From positions 372,001 through 436,000 of the forward strand of contig JADKJG010000001.1 in assembly GCA_016722375.1 (NCBI GenBank): a stretch of DNA of 64,000 bases, written 5' to 3'. Each line of letters opens with the position of its first letter. The first letter of the stretch is position 1. Below the pieces are notes generated by a model. It saw only the letters and a program-made list of their open reading frames with translations. It was not told where the DNA came from and ran no database searches. A program made the position numbers and the translations under genes. Positions 26,741 through 34,855 of the stretch are shown in pieces. The DNA is from Bacteroidota bacterium. GTDB lineage: Bacteria > Bacteroidota > Bacteroidia > Chitinophagales > LD1.

Positions 26741-26756
26741 TCAGGTAAATACCTGA
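26741..26756. promoter_or_regulatory. 16-bp perfect palindrome upstream of clpB
   Basis: TCAGGTAAATACCTGA, 93-108 bases before the clpB ATG, has 7-bp arms around an AA centre. A compact palindrome at this distance suggests an operator for a dimeric regulator. It differs from CIRCE and from the interspersed repeats in this window. Confidence 0.5.
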
Positions 26757-26978
26757 ATTCAATGACAAAAAGTACAAAAAAGAAGGAGGAGAGCGGAAAT
26801 TATTTCCGATTGGGCCAATAGATTCCTAAAACTAGCGAAGCCGAAGGAGCTTCCAGATTTCTGATAAGTACTTCACGCTGAGGAAGGGGTAGTTTGATGT
26901 TGTTTTTCTTCAGTTAAAAGAATTATCCGCCTTTATAATCGCAATATAGGTATTAGGACAAGGCCTAAAACAAAAAAA

Positions 26979-26999
26979 GCCCATGCTTTCGCATGGGCC
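26979..26999. terminator. Rho-independent terminator downstream of TonB receptor
   Basis: agcccatgc - tttc - gcatgggct, with a run of A on the plus strand side that reads as a T tract on the minus strand. This fits termination of minus-strand transcripts from the receptor gene ending at 27268. Confidence 0.75.
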
Positions 27000-27267
27000 T
27001 TGACACACTAACAATTGCCTACTATGAGGCTAAGGAGAGAAAGTTACTAACTTGAAATCTAGAAGGAGAAATATTTTATCCCCTCCTATTTATCCGCTCT
27101 CTTTGGCGGCTTCTTTCTCATCAAGTCAAATATCGTTATGCTTTTTTGAAATAATTTGCGATGCCATCGCCCTCATCATCTCTTTGCACAGCAAATGTAA
27201 AACTTTTCTCTGAACCTGTATATTATTTATGAACAATTTCAACTCACCACCTGTAATCGGGTCAAGG

Positions 27268-29543
27268 TTAGTAATCCTCATTCTTATTCTCCAGTCGTTC
27301 AATTCCTTGATCTTGCCTTTTCCCTTTATCCCAAAAAGCTCCCAAACGCAGTTTAAAACCAACATTAATAAGCCTTCCTTCTAAGGGAGCATATATTTCT
27401 GCAAAACGAGGATGGGAATAATCGGGGTTTGCAAACACCACAGGGCCATAGGACGTCTGCCGAATGTTGAGGATGTTTTCAAAGTTGGCAAACAGAATCA
27501 AAAACTTGAAGGCATATTGAGTATTGATTCCCACCTCCCAAATACCTCGTCCCACGCCTCCATTTGCTAACTTTACCGGACTATAATAGTAACAGTCCAA
27601 CCCAATGTAGAAACGATGTACTTCATAGCCCGCTAAAAAGGAAATAATATGTTTAGAGGTAAGAGGATTAATACTTCGAACCTTCTGTATGTTGCGGTGA
27701 TTATCCGTCAGAGTATAAATTACTGAAGCACTCACACCTTTATAGCCCACTTCCAAACCGGTCTCTACTCCAATCGTTTCCACAAACCCCTTACCGTTAT
27801 CATAACTGATGCCCAAACAATCTCCTGACAGACAAGTGGAACTCGTCGCGGTGTCTCCCAGTAACGGACGAAAAATATGCGTAAAGAAATATAGCTGATG
27901 TATAGAAACTCTCCACCCGTTAGAAAACGGTACTTTAATCTTTAAATCTACGGTACCGCCAATCGAAAGTTCAGGCTTTACTGCTGCACCTATTCTCGAT
28001 ATGTTTTTAAACCAGACCGCCTCCGTTTCATCCTGAAATATCGTCGGCAATTTATAACCCATTCCAAAATTCAGGCGCGTACTAAAACTGCGATTCCAAT
28101 GGCGAAGCAGAGCAAGGTGAGGCAGCGCATAAAATCTATACCGGTTATTATAATCAAACCGCAAGCCTGCCTCCAGGGTAGTCTTTACATTAAAATGATA
28201 CAGATACTGCCCAAACACCCCACCGGTCAGATATTGATAATCATTCTTTATGACGGTAGAATCTTTTTCTTCCACAAACTTATCCGTTCTAAAATCCACT
28301 CCCAACACCACATCATGTTTTCCCGAATGGAATCGGTAATTGATTTCTGTGGCAGAGGCCAACTGCCTGCCGCTAAACAAAAACCCTGGCACCTCCACCG
28401 AGCGTCGAAATAAATGTATCGAGTTCTTCACCGTCAACACTCCCTGCTTTTCAAAGTCATACTCAAAGCGGGTGGTAGTCGAGAGGCGCGAAGACCGGTT
28501 CTCTTCCAAAAAATGATTCAAAGAATCACTTATGCCTTGCAAAGCCGCCATACTTCCGCCCAAGCGGCTTTCATCCGTATAACTCACTCCGACATTTAGG
28601 CGGGCATGCGGCGAAAGATCAAAATATAATTGTGGCGAAAAGCTATAGCGCTTCAATCGAGGTGTTTCACTGAATCCCCACCCACTCCAGTCCTTTTCCT
28701 TTTGATAACGATAAGCACCCGTCAGCGAAAACCCAAACCATTTAAACTTTTGCGAAGCATACAAGCCCCCGTCAAAAGCAAAAGCAGATTCACCATTAAA
28801 AAGCAAATCATACACCGGTTCTTCCGAAGGTGTCTTAGAAATAAGATTGATCACCCCAGCCATCGCATCTCCGCCATAAAGAGTGGAGGAAGGCCCTTTA
28901 ATAATCTCAACCTGTTTTAAATCTAAAGGAGGAATTTGCGTGATGCCCAGCACATTTGAAAAGCCCGCAAACAGCGGAAACCCATCTTTCAATATCTGCA
29001 CATAACGACCCCTCAAGCCCTGAAGCCGGATATTCATAGCACCGTTTGTAGCCGAAGTGCGCTGCACCTGAACGCCCGGCTGTTCGCGAAGCAAATGCGA
29101 CACGTCAGACGGCTTATCATGCGACCGCTCTTCTACTTCTTCTTCATCAATCACTTCTACTCGAGTAGGAATCAATTCTGCCCTCTGATAATTACGGGTA
29201 GAAGACACAATCACTTCATCCATCTCCACCCCCGCTGCCTGCATGTAAATCTTTACAACGCCCGTATCATAAGAAAGAGGAAAGATCCATTGCATTTTTC
29301 TCTTTCAAATCCCAAATAAGAAAAGATAACGCTCTGCTCGCCGCTCGGAACGTTCTCCAACTCCACTTGACCAAGAGAATCAGAAAACGTAGAAAGGTTT
29401 GTACCCACCACCTGAACACTCACACCCGAAAGAACCTCCGAATCGTCTCCGCCCTCCATCACCACTGCCCGCAAAGGATACTGAGCAAAAACCAATAACG
29501 GTAATAGATAAAAAAGAAGAAGAGAGGTTAGGGGCTTCAACAT
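27268..29543 (-). pseudogene. TonB-dependent receptor with carboxypeptidase-like N-domain, single-base frameshift
   Basis: Two overlapping frames form one gene. The first (29543 to ~29295) encodes a signal peptide (LKPLTSLLLFYLLPLLVFAQ) and a CarboxypepD_reg-like domain (SGVSVQVVGTNLSTFSDSLG). The second (~29295 to 27268) carries a TonB plug (VSHLLREQPGVQVQR, IRLQGLRGRYVQILKDGFPL, VEIIKGPSSTLYGGDAMAG) and the barrel. They join exactly if the A run at 29295-29299 (minus strand) had six rather than five bases, giving FEREKMQWIF. The corrected product has ~758 residues, normal for this family. Ligand is not deducible; the plug resembles siderophore/colicin-type receptors. The frameshift may be an assembly error in a homopolymer or a real inactivation. 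Confidence 0.85.
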
Positions 29544-29626
29544 GCAAGAACTAAGATGAAATAAAGGTCAGAACTTCGTGTGCCAGTAAAAATTCTTTTA
29601 TGCACAGTTATACCTTAACGGTTTAT

Positions 29627-30241
29627 TTAACCTGCAAACTCGCCCAAACCTTCGCGCACCAACACCGGCTCCTTGCCCGTATAATCTATGATAGTAGAAG
29701 GAATATTCCCGCCCGTGCCACCGTCTATCACAATGTCCACCTGCTTTTCATAAATCTCATAAATATCGTTCGGGTCGGTGATATATTCCAACACCGTATC
29801 TTCATTCTTGATCGAAGCCGAAAGAATCGGCGCGCCCAGCGCATCCACAATCGCCCGCGCAATCGCATTATCCGGCACCCTGATACCAATCGTCTTTTTA
29901 TTATAGCCGTAAATCTTCGACAAGTTATTGTTACCGTTCAGAATAAACGTATAAGGCCCCGGCAGCGAACGCTTCATCATCTTATAAACCGGCGTAGCCA
30001 CATTCATCGTAAAATCAGTGATATGGCTCAGGTCATAACACACAATTGAAAAGTTCGCTTTGTTCGACTTAATATTTTTCAACCGACACACCTTTTCATA
30101 CGCATCCCGATGCGTCAAATCGCAGCCCAGCGTATAAACCGTATCCGTAGGATAAATAATCACCCCACCGTTCTTCAAACAGTTCACCACCTGAAAAATA
30201 CGCCGATCATCTATATTATCCGGATTGATATGTATCAACAT
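29627..30241 (-). CDS. Sua5/YciO/YrdC family protein (probable threonylcarbamoyl-AMP synthase or YciO-like)
   Basis: The ATG at 30241 is preferred over the GTG at 30244, which touches the upstream stop codon. The 204-residue protein has the YrdC fold signatures: IIYPTDTVYTLGCDL near residue 30, a CRLKNIKSNKANFSIVC segment with the nucleotide-site K/R, LPGPYTFIL, TIGIRVPDNAIARAI and an ILSASIKNED segment. YrdC/Sua5 enzymes make threonylcarbamoyl-adenylate for tRNA t6A37. The size and style here (no Sua5 C-terminal domain) fit YrdC/YciO. YciO-type paralogues may not make t6A efficiently, so I leave the symbol blank. It follows the thioesterase gene with almost no gap and is probably co-transcribed. 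Confidence 0.88.
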   Translation of the reverse strand: MLIHINPDNIDDRRIFQVVNCLKNGGVIIYPTDTVYTLGCDLTHRDAYEKVCRLKNIKSNKANFSIVCYDLSHITDFTMNVATPVYKMMKRSLPGPYTFILNGNNNLSKIYGYNKKTIGIRVPDNAIARAIVDALGAPILSASIKNEDTVLEYITDPNDIYEIYEKQVDIVIDGGTGGNIPSTIIDYTGKEPVLVREGLGEFAG

Positions 30242-30244
30242 CAC

Positions 30245-30685
30245 CTATAATTTTTCAGGTTCATAAGCCACAATCTTCTCGCGCAAAAAATCAGGCATCG
30301 CCATAGACTCTTGCCGCGCATAATCAAACATCACCAACGTCGTCGAACCGGTCGTGGCCAACTTTTCCCGGCCCTTCATCTCCGTCGTCATCAAATAATT
30401 CAACTCAAAACTCTTCGTGCCGATCTTGCCCGTCCTCAAATAAATAAACGTACGATTCGGATACACCACCGGTCTCAAAAAATCAATATGCGCATTCGCC
30501 AAAATCACCCCCGTCTCCTTCCAATTCCACTCACAACTCTCCTGAAAATAATGAATCCGCGCCTGCTCAAAATAAGTCAGATACACCGCATTATTCACAT
30601 GCCCCAACTCATCCATATCGCTCCAACGCATCTCCAACGGCATCCGAAACCGAAACTTCTTCCTTTCATCCTCTAACAAAATCAT
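30245..30685 (-). CDS. Acyl-CoA thioesterase, 4HBT/YbgC-FadM-like hotdog protein
   Basis: The ATG at 30685 is chosen over the TTG at 30691. The 146-residue protein is a single hotdog domain. It shows the 4HBT signature MRWSDMDELGHVNNAVYLTY, where the Asp and following helix carry the catalytic residue, and an FEQARIHYF helix. The rest is alternating strands (ILANAHIDFLRPVV, IGTKSFELNYLM). Members hydrolyse short- or medium-chain acyl-CoA or related thioesters in the cytoplasm. It heads a minus-strand pair with the YrdC-like gene, whose start touches its stop. Substrate is unknown. Confidence 0.92.
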   Translation of the reverse strand: MILLEDERKKFRFRMPLEMRWSDMDELGHVNNAVYLTYFEQARIHYFQESCEWNWKETGVILANAHIDFLRPVVYPNRTFIYLRTGKIGTKSFELNYLMTTEMKGREKLATTGSTTLVMFDYARQESMAMPDFLREKIVAYEPEKL

Positions 30686-30773
30686 AAGCAAATATGAACT
30701 GCGAAAATAGCGCGAATTTCATACCCATCCACTCCACGTCCAAAAAACTCATGAATAATAAAATACAAAATCC

Positions 30774-30864
30774 TTTGGGCGGCTGACGGGCTTTCGGCTA
30801 TATCTTTTTCTTAACTCTAAAATATTTTTGGAAAGAAAAAGGATGCCGCCTCTATCCCTGCCGC
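30774..30864 (+). repeat. 91-bp inverted repeat, left copy (IR-L)
   Basis: It starts tttgggcggctgacgggc, has the central core ttaactctaaaa, and ends ctctatccctgccgc. The reverse complement of 32366-32456 matches it with about seven differences in 91 bases. The two copies face each other around the gene at 31325. No transposase is seen between them. Confidence 0.85.
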
Positions 30865-30973
30865 TGGCTCAGCCCTCCTTTATCTCTTAACTTGTATTTT
30901 TCATCCGTGTTCCCAGCTCCTCTGCACCCTCTGCGCGAAATAAAGTCAAAAACAAAAGTCTCAAAGACTGTAT

Positions 30974-31006
30974 AAACTACAAAAGTCTTTAAGACTTTTG
31001 TAGTTT
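30974..31006. repeat. Perfect hairpin aaactacaaaagtctt, 16-bp arms
   Basis: aaactacaaaagtctt, one central T, then the exact reverse complement. It lies between IR-L and the 21-bp array and resembles interspersed palindromes of Bacteroidota. A preceding half-site (acaaaagtctcaaagac, 30952-30968) suggests a degenerated extra copy. Confidence 0.75.
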
Positions 31007-31027
31007 CAATATGTTTATTTTAGAAAA

Positions 31028-31237
31028 ATACTACAAATTTGACAAAATGTCCATTCCATTTAATGAACTTACTACACCCTTTGTCCGAATTTTATAAAGA
31101 TGTCTGACAAATGGTGTAACTATTTCCATAAATTGCCTTCATAGTTCATTATATATAGTATATAGTGTAGCATATTGCCAGCATACTATACTATATATAG
31201 ACCATAGTTTTGCATATTGCCTATCCGATTTATTAAA
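31028..31237. repeat. 21-bp tandem array with 42-bp alternation, about 10 units (locus C)
   Basis: ttgcc starts at 31133, 31175 and 31217, exactly 42 apart. Intermediate units starting tatag lie at 31154 and 31196, so the fundamental step is 21. Before 31133 weaker units follow the same phase (e.g. tactacaccc, tttataaaga, tggtgtaact at 31070, 31091, 31112). The unit sequence differs from locus B, but period and AT-richness are the same. No frame runs through it. It ends 88 bases before the gene at 31325. The gap 30692-31324 otherwise contains only the repeats listed. Confidence 0.85.
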
Positions 31238-31285
31238 TTGTGGATAAAATTTAATAATAATGAAGATAATTCGTGAAACCTTCCT

Positions 31286-31293
31286 TATATTTG
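31286..31293 (+). promoter_or_regulatory. Candidate -7 box (TATATTTG)
   Basis: It matches TAnnTTTG, 31 bases upstream of the ATG at 31325 and about 49 bases after the last 21-bp unit. The -33 element is unclear. Confidence 0.5.
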
Positions 31294-31324
31294 CTTCGTA
31301 TTAATAGAGATAAACAAACAAAAC

Positions 31325-32269
31325 ATGGGAACGACACAGGTAAATAGACTTTATGGCGGCATCAAAGATTCAAGAATGTTGGAAGAATCAGAAGTGATGT
31401 ACGCAATGTTGGTGGAAGACTTGACCGACTTCACCGGCTTCGATGCCGATTTGGATGCGGGTTTTGTCGCCAATTTACAAACCGACATTGATGCGGCCAA
31501 CAACGTGCCGACCGATGAAACGGTGCAAGACCAAATTCAACAGTTGACCGAGGTGATGCAAGCCAAGTGGGATGCCTGCAAAAGCCAGTTTCAGAACGTG
31601 AAATATTTTATCGAAAAAGCATTTCCGAAACAAAAAACGGTGTGGAACGAATTTGGCTTTGATGATTATGACGAGATGAGCACGGAGCAAAGCAAAGTCG
31701 CTCCTTTCATGACGGCTTTTATTGCGGCGGTTAATAAATATAACACCGAGTTGCTGGCCGTCAACATGCCGAGCAATGTAGCGACAGATGCCACCACCGC
31801 TCACGACGAGTTCAAAGTGGCCAACACGGCGCAGAACAAAGCCATCAAGGAACGGCCTACGCAAACGCAGGCGCGCATCGTGCTTTATAATGAGGTGTGG
31901 AAGAAGTTACAAATCATCAGTCGCGCCAGCAAAACGCTTTATGTGAACGACTATGCCAAGCGTCAGGAATATTTATTGCCTGGTCCATACAACAATATTC
32001 AAGAGGGCGATGAATTTATGATAACCGGTGTGGTGAAGAATCTGGTAACCGGTGTGCCGGAAGAAGGCGTAGAGGTGAAACTGGCCAATGTAGATTTAGT
32101 AAGCGTTACAGACAGCACCGGTACCTTCGTCTTTGTGGACGGGGTGCCCACCGGTAACGATTCGCTGATTGCCACGAAGGAACATCATAAAACTGCTACG
32201 AAAAATATTGTCATCGAGGCACACAAGAAATTGGTGACCAACATAGATATAGAACCGGATAATACGTAG
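31325..32269 (+). CDS. Helical-domain protein with C-terminal carboxypeptidase-regulatory-like beta domain (repeat-linked family)
   Basis: The 314-residue protein has no signal peptide (MGTTQVNRLYGG). Residues ~10-220 are predicted to be almost all helical and acidic, in what looks like two bundles of about four helices (LEESEVMYAMLVEDLTDFTG ... QAKWDACKSQFQNVKYFIEK; then AFIAAVNKYNTELLAVN ... YNEVWKKLQIISRASKTLYV). Residues ~225-314 form a CarboxypepD_reg-like beta sandwich (ITGVVKNLVTGVPEEGVEVK, DSTGTFVFVDGVPTG). The layout parallels the FnIII protein at 21809 and the protein at 54129. All lie next to 21-bp arrays, but they have different beta modules. The locus is bounded by 91-bp inverted repeats, giving it a cassette-like appearance. 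Function is unknown. Confidence 0.8.
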   Translation: MGTTQVNRLYGGIKDSRMLEESEVMYAMLVEDLTDFTGFDADLDAGFVANLQTDIDAANNVPTDETVQDQIQQLTEVMQAKWDACKSQFQNVKYFIEKAFPKQKTVWNEFGFDDYDEMSTEQSKVAPFMTAFIAAVNKYNTELLAVNMPSNVATDATTAHDEFKVANTAQNKAIKERPTQTQARIVLYNEVWKKLQIISRASKTLYVNDYAKRQEYLLPGPYNNIQEGDEFMITGVVKNLVTGVPEEGVEVKLANVDLVSVTDSTGTFVFVDGVPTGNDSLIATKEHHKTATKNIVIEAHKKLVTNIDIEPDNT

Positions 32270-32472
32270 AGACGCAATATTTTGCGTCTGGGCCACGATA
32301 GACGTAATATATTATGTCTGTATTTCGCATTCGCAAAGAGACGCAAAATATTGCGTCTCTACACTGCGGCAGGGATAGAGCCGGCATCCTTTTTCTTTCC
32401 AAAATAATTTTAGAGTTAAGAAAGAGATATAGGCGAAAGCCCGGCTGCCGCCCAAATATTGCGTCTCTACGC
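32268..32472. repeat. Cluster of 'agagacgcaaaatattgcgtctct' palindromes
   Basis: Copies or halves occur at 32268-32289 (gtagagacgcaatattttgc), 32299-32318 (agacgtaatatattatgtct, diverged), 32337-32361 (near-perfect palindrome) and 32456-32472 (half-site aatattgcgtctctac). Two halves bracket IR-R. This is a known style of interspersed palindrome in Bacteroidota intergenic DNA. Confidence 0.75.
32366..32456 (-). repeat. 91-bp inverted repeat, right copy (IR-R)
   Basis: The reverse complement matches 30774-30864 over the whole 91 bases with about seven mismatches. It lies 97 bases downstream of the stop codon of the gene at 31325, nested among gacgcaaaat palindromes. Confidence 0.85.
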
Positions 32473-32481
32473 TAATAAAAA

Positions 32482-32510
32482 AAAGGGTACACCACCCGGC
32501 ATACCCTTTC
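32482..32510. terminator. Terminator after the OmpA gene
   Basis: aaagggta faces taccctttc across a short GC-rich loop. The A run before it on the plus strand reads as a T tract on the minus strand, so it ends the minus-strand T9SS module transcript. Confidence 0.75.
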
Positions 32511-32534
32511 TGTTTCTTGTGATTGGTATTTAGC

Positions 32535-34754
32535 TTAGAACTTCAATATCTTGAACTCTGTTCTTCTGTTCTCTTGATGCTGGTCTTCGGTGCATTGGAT
32601 GATTTGGGTGCCTTCGCATGCACATTTGTTTACCAAGCGACTTTCGCCATAGCCCGCAGCTATCAATCTCCGAGCACTAACTCCTTGACTGACGATGTAG
32701 TTGACCGCCGCCTCGGCTCTCTTGCTCGATAGTTGTTGGTTGTATTTGGCCGTAGCACGACAGTCGGTGTGGGAACTCAACTCGATTTCTAAGGTCGGGT
32801 TGTCTTTCAGTACTTTCACCAACTTGTCTAATTCTTTGGCTGCATCCGGACGAATGAACCATTTGTCCAAATCATAGTAGATGTTCTCGATCTTGATCGC
32901 TACGCCTTTCTTTACTTTCTCTAGTTCTAACGTGGTGTATAAGGTAGCAGGTGCTTTCTTGCCTACCGTGGATTGGGTGGCCGTTACTGTCAGGTATTTG
33001 GTATCCGGTTCGCCGGTCTCTTTGCTCGCTTCTAAGCGGTAGTTGGTGTTCGGCTCTAAGGTGAAGTTGCATTTGCCGTCTTTGTTCGCCGAGCATACTT
33101 CTTCTTTGTTCGTCGTCAGGTTGGTCATCTTGATCTTCGAGTTTTCCAGCGGTTCTCTGGTCTTCTTGTCCAGCACCGTCACTTCCATGTTGATGCCGCC
33201 TTCTCCTATCATCGGTATTTTGATCAGTTCGGGTTTCTCTTTCACGTCTTCTACTACTTCCGCAGGCAGGTAGCCTTGTTTGGTAGCGCTGAATACGTAT
33301 TTCTTGCCGGGGATAGCCGGGAAGGTGAATTCGCCTTCTTTGCCGGACTGTGCCTTGCCTTTTATGTTGTCTTCTTCTATCATGATCACGCTGGCTTCGC
33401 TAATCGGTTCACCCGTGCTCACGTCATAGACCATGCCATTGACCACAATACCCTTTTTGGTGAAGCTGTAGATGTCGTCGTCGCCCTGTCCGCCGGGGCG
33501 ATTGGAGCTGAGGTAGCCTTGTTTGTTATCTCTGTTGATGATGTAGTTGAAGTCGTCTGCATTGGTGTTGACCGGATAGCCCAAGTTCTGCGGCTCTGTC
33601 CAGCTCATTGTTTTGCCGCCTGTCTTGATCATGCTCGCCGAGTAGATGTCTAATCCACCCAGTCCCGTATGGCCGGTGGAAGCGAAGTATAGTGTTCCAT
33701 CTTCAGACACAAAGGGGAACATTTCGTCGCCGCTCGTGTTGATCTTAGGGCCTAAGTTGAGTGGGGTAGTCCACGGGCCACCGATTTCTCTGGTGCTGAT
33801 ATAGATGTCCACACCGCCATAGCCGCCCGGCTTGTCGCTGGCAAAGTACAGGGTCTTGGCATCTTTGCTTAAACTAGGATGACCTACCGAGTATTCTTTG
33901 TCGTTAAAGCTCACCGCTTCTACGGTCTCAGCACCCCAACTGTCTTTGTCTTTCAGCCAAGAGATGCGGTAGAGTTTCAGTTTCACCGTTTTGTCGGCAG
34001 AGAAGAAGGCTCTTTTGCCGTTGTAGTTGCTGCGGTCGAAGAATAGTTCGCCCATCTTCTCGTTGTAGCTCGAACTGCCTTCATGGAATTTTTTGTTCGG
34101 CAGTTTGCCACGCATCAGTTGGGCTGGGCCCAGTTCAGATGAATTGGAATCTGTTTTGAAGGCTTGGTAGATTTGTAGGAAGCTCGCTTTGGTCCAGTCG
34201 TCTTTGAATTTTACATACGCATCTTCATATCTGTTGGAGCAGAAGAAGATACCCGTGTCTTTGAAGAAGGCTACTCCAAAGTCGGAGTATTTGCTGTTTT
34301 GTTTCAGGTTCTTGATTTCATACAGTCCATTGTCTTTGCTCAGCTCTTCTATCTTGTCTATTCCGTCCATCCGTTCTTTCACGCTCAGGTCGTTGGGCGC
34401 TAACTCTGAATAGGCTTTGTATTGTTCTTTCGCTTCTGCATATTTCTGATTGGCTCTCAGTGCTTCGGCATAGTAGAGTTTGCTCGTCAGGTCTGCTGTT
34501 TCCATCTGGGACAAACGCGCATAGTAGGGCTCCGCTCCTGCCCAGTCATTGATTAGCCGGTGGCTATCCGCTATTCTTTGCAACACATATACATTGCTGC
34601 TGTCTTTCTTCAACGCCCGTTTGTAGAACTCAATCGCATTGCGGTAGTCAAATTGTTTGTAGTAAATATCCCCCATCTTCACCGATGGCTTTTCTGCTAC
34701 TACAGCACCGCTCATCAGCAGGATGGTGAGTAAGAGGGTCAGGAGTTTTTTCAT
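32535..34754 (-). CDS. PorE-like OmpA family protein (TPR, PD40 propeller, CRD, OmpA_C)
   Basis: 739 residues with a signal peptide (KKLLTLLLTILLMSGAVVA). Domains in order are TPR (~25-125, IYYKQFDYRNAIEFYKRALK), a PD40/WD40-like propeller (~155-430, GHPSLSKDAKTLYFASDKPG, GTLYFASTGHTGLGGLDIYS, GYLSSNRPGGQGDDDIY), a carboxypeptidase-regulatory domain (~435-515, VVNGMVYDVSTGEPISEASV), a second beta segment, and a peptidoglycan-binding OmpA_C domain (~620-739, IYYDLDKWFIRPDA, SSHTDCRATAKYNQQLSSKR). This is the domain order described for PorE of Porphyromonas gingivalis, which anchors the T9SS to peptidoglycan. It is the third gene after a giant adhesin and PorP/SprF, so I infer a dedicated anchoring role for that adhesin's export or display. 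Confidence 0.9.
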   Translation of the reverse strand: MKKLLTLLLTILLMSGAVVAEKPSVKMGDIYYKQFDYRNAIEFYKRALKKDSSNVYVLQRIADSHRLINDWAGAEPYYARLSQMETADLTSKLYYAEALRANQKYAEAKEQYKAYSELAPNDLSVKERMDGIDKIEELSKDNGLYEIKNLKQNSKYSDFGVAFFKDTGIFFCSNRYEDAYVKFKDDWTKASFLQIYQAFKTDSNSSELGPAQLMRGKLPNKKFHEGSSSYNEKMGELFFDRSNYNGKRAFFSADKTVKLKLYRISWLKDKDSWGAETVEAVSFNDKEYSVGHPSLSKDAKTLYFASDKPGGYGGVDIYISTREIGGPWTTPLNLGPKINTSGDEMFPFVSEDGTLYFASTGHTGLGGLDIYSASMIKTGGKTMSWTEPQNLGYPVNTNADDFNYIINRDNKQGYLSSNRPGGQGDDDIYSFTKKGIVVNGMVYDVSTGEPISEASVIMIEEDNIKGKAQSGKEGEFTFPAIPGKKYVFSATKQGYLPAEVVEDVKEKPELIKIPMIGEGGINMEVTVLDKKTREPLENSKIKMTNLTTNKEEVCSANKDGKCNFTLEPNTNYRLEASKETGEPDTKYLTVTATQSTVGKKAPATLYTTLELEKVKKGVAIKIENIYYDLDKWFIRPDAAKELDKLVKVLKDNPTLEIELSSHTDCRATAKYNQQLSSKRAEAAVNYIVSQGVSARRLIAAGYGESRLVNKCACEGTQIIQCTEDQHQENRRTEFKILKF

Positions 34755-34855
34755 GGTCTTTATTTTTCGGGTTGTCTTATTTCAATGGTCCGTTGCCGGT
34801 TCTGGTTTCTTCTCTCTTTTCTAATTACTATCTACTAAATACTTCTGTCTGTTTT

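Larger units (their letters stand above)
26649..27267. other. Gap of about 620 bases without a convincing gene
   Basis: Next to clpB it holds the clpB promoter region with the palindrome at 26741-26756. In the middle is unremarkable AT-rich sequence, and at 26979-26999 a strong hairpin. A 79-codon minus-strand frame (27126-27365) overlaps the TonB-receptor end and has no ribosome site or family resemblance. I do not call it a gene, though a short peptide gene here cannot be excluded. Confidence 0.5.

Noticed and set aside
26649..26777. N-terminal extension of ClpB from 26777
   Set aside because: ClpB N-domains start at MNANNFTTKALEAL; the upstream codons are promoter DNA containing a palindrome.
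27126..27365. 79-residue ORF
   Set aside because: It overlaps the end of the TonB receptor, has no ribosome site and resembles no family I know.
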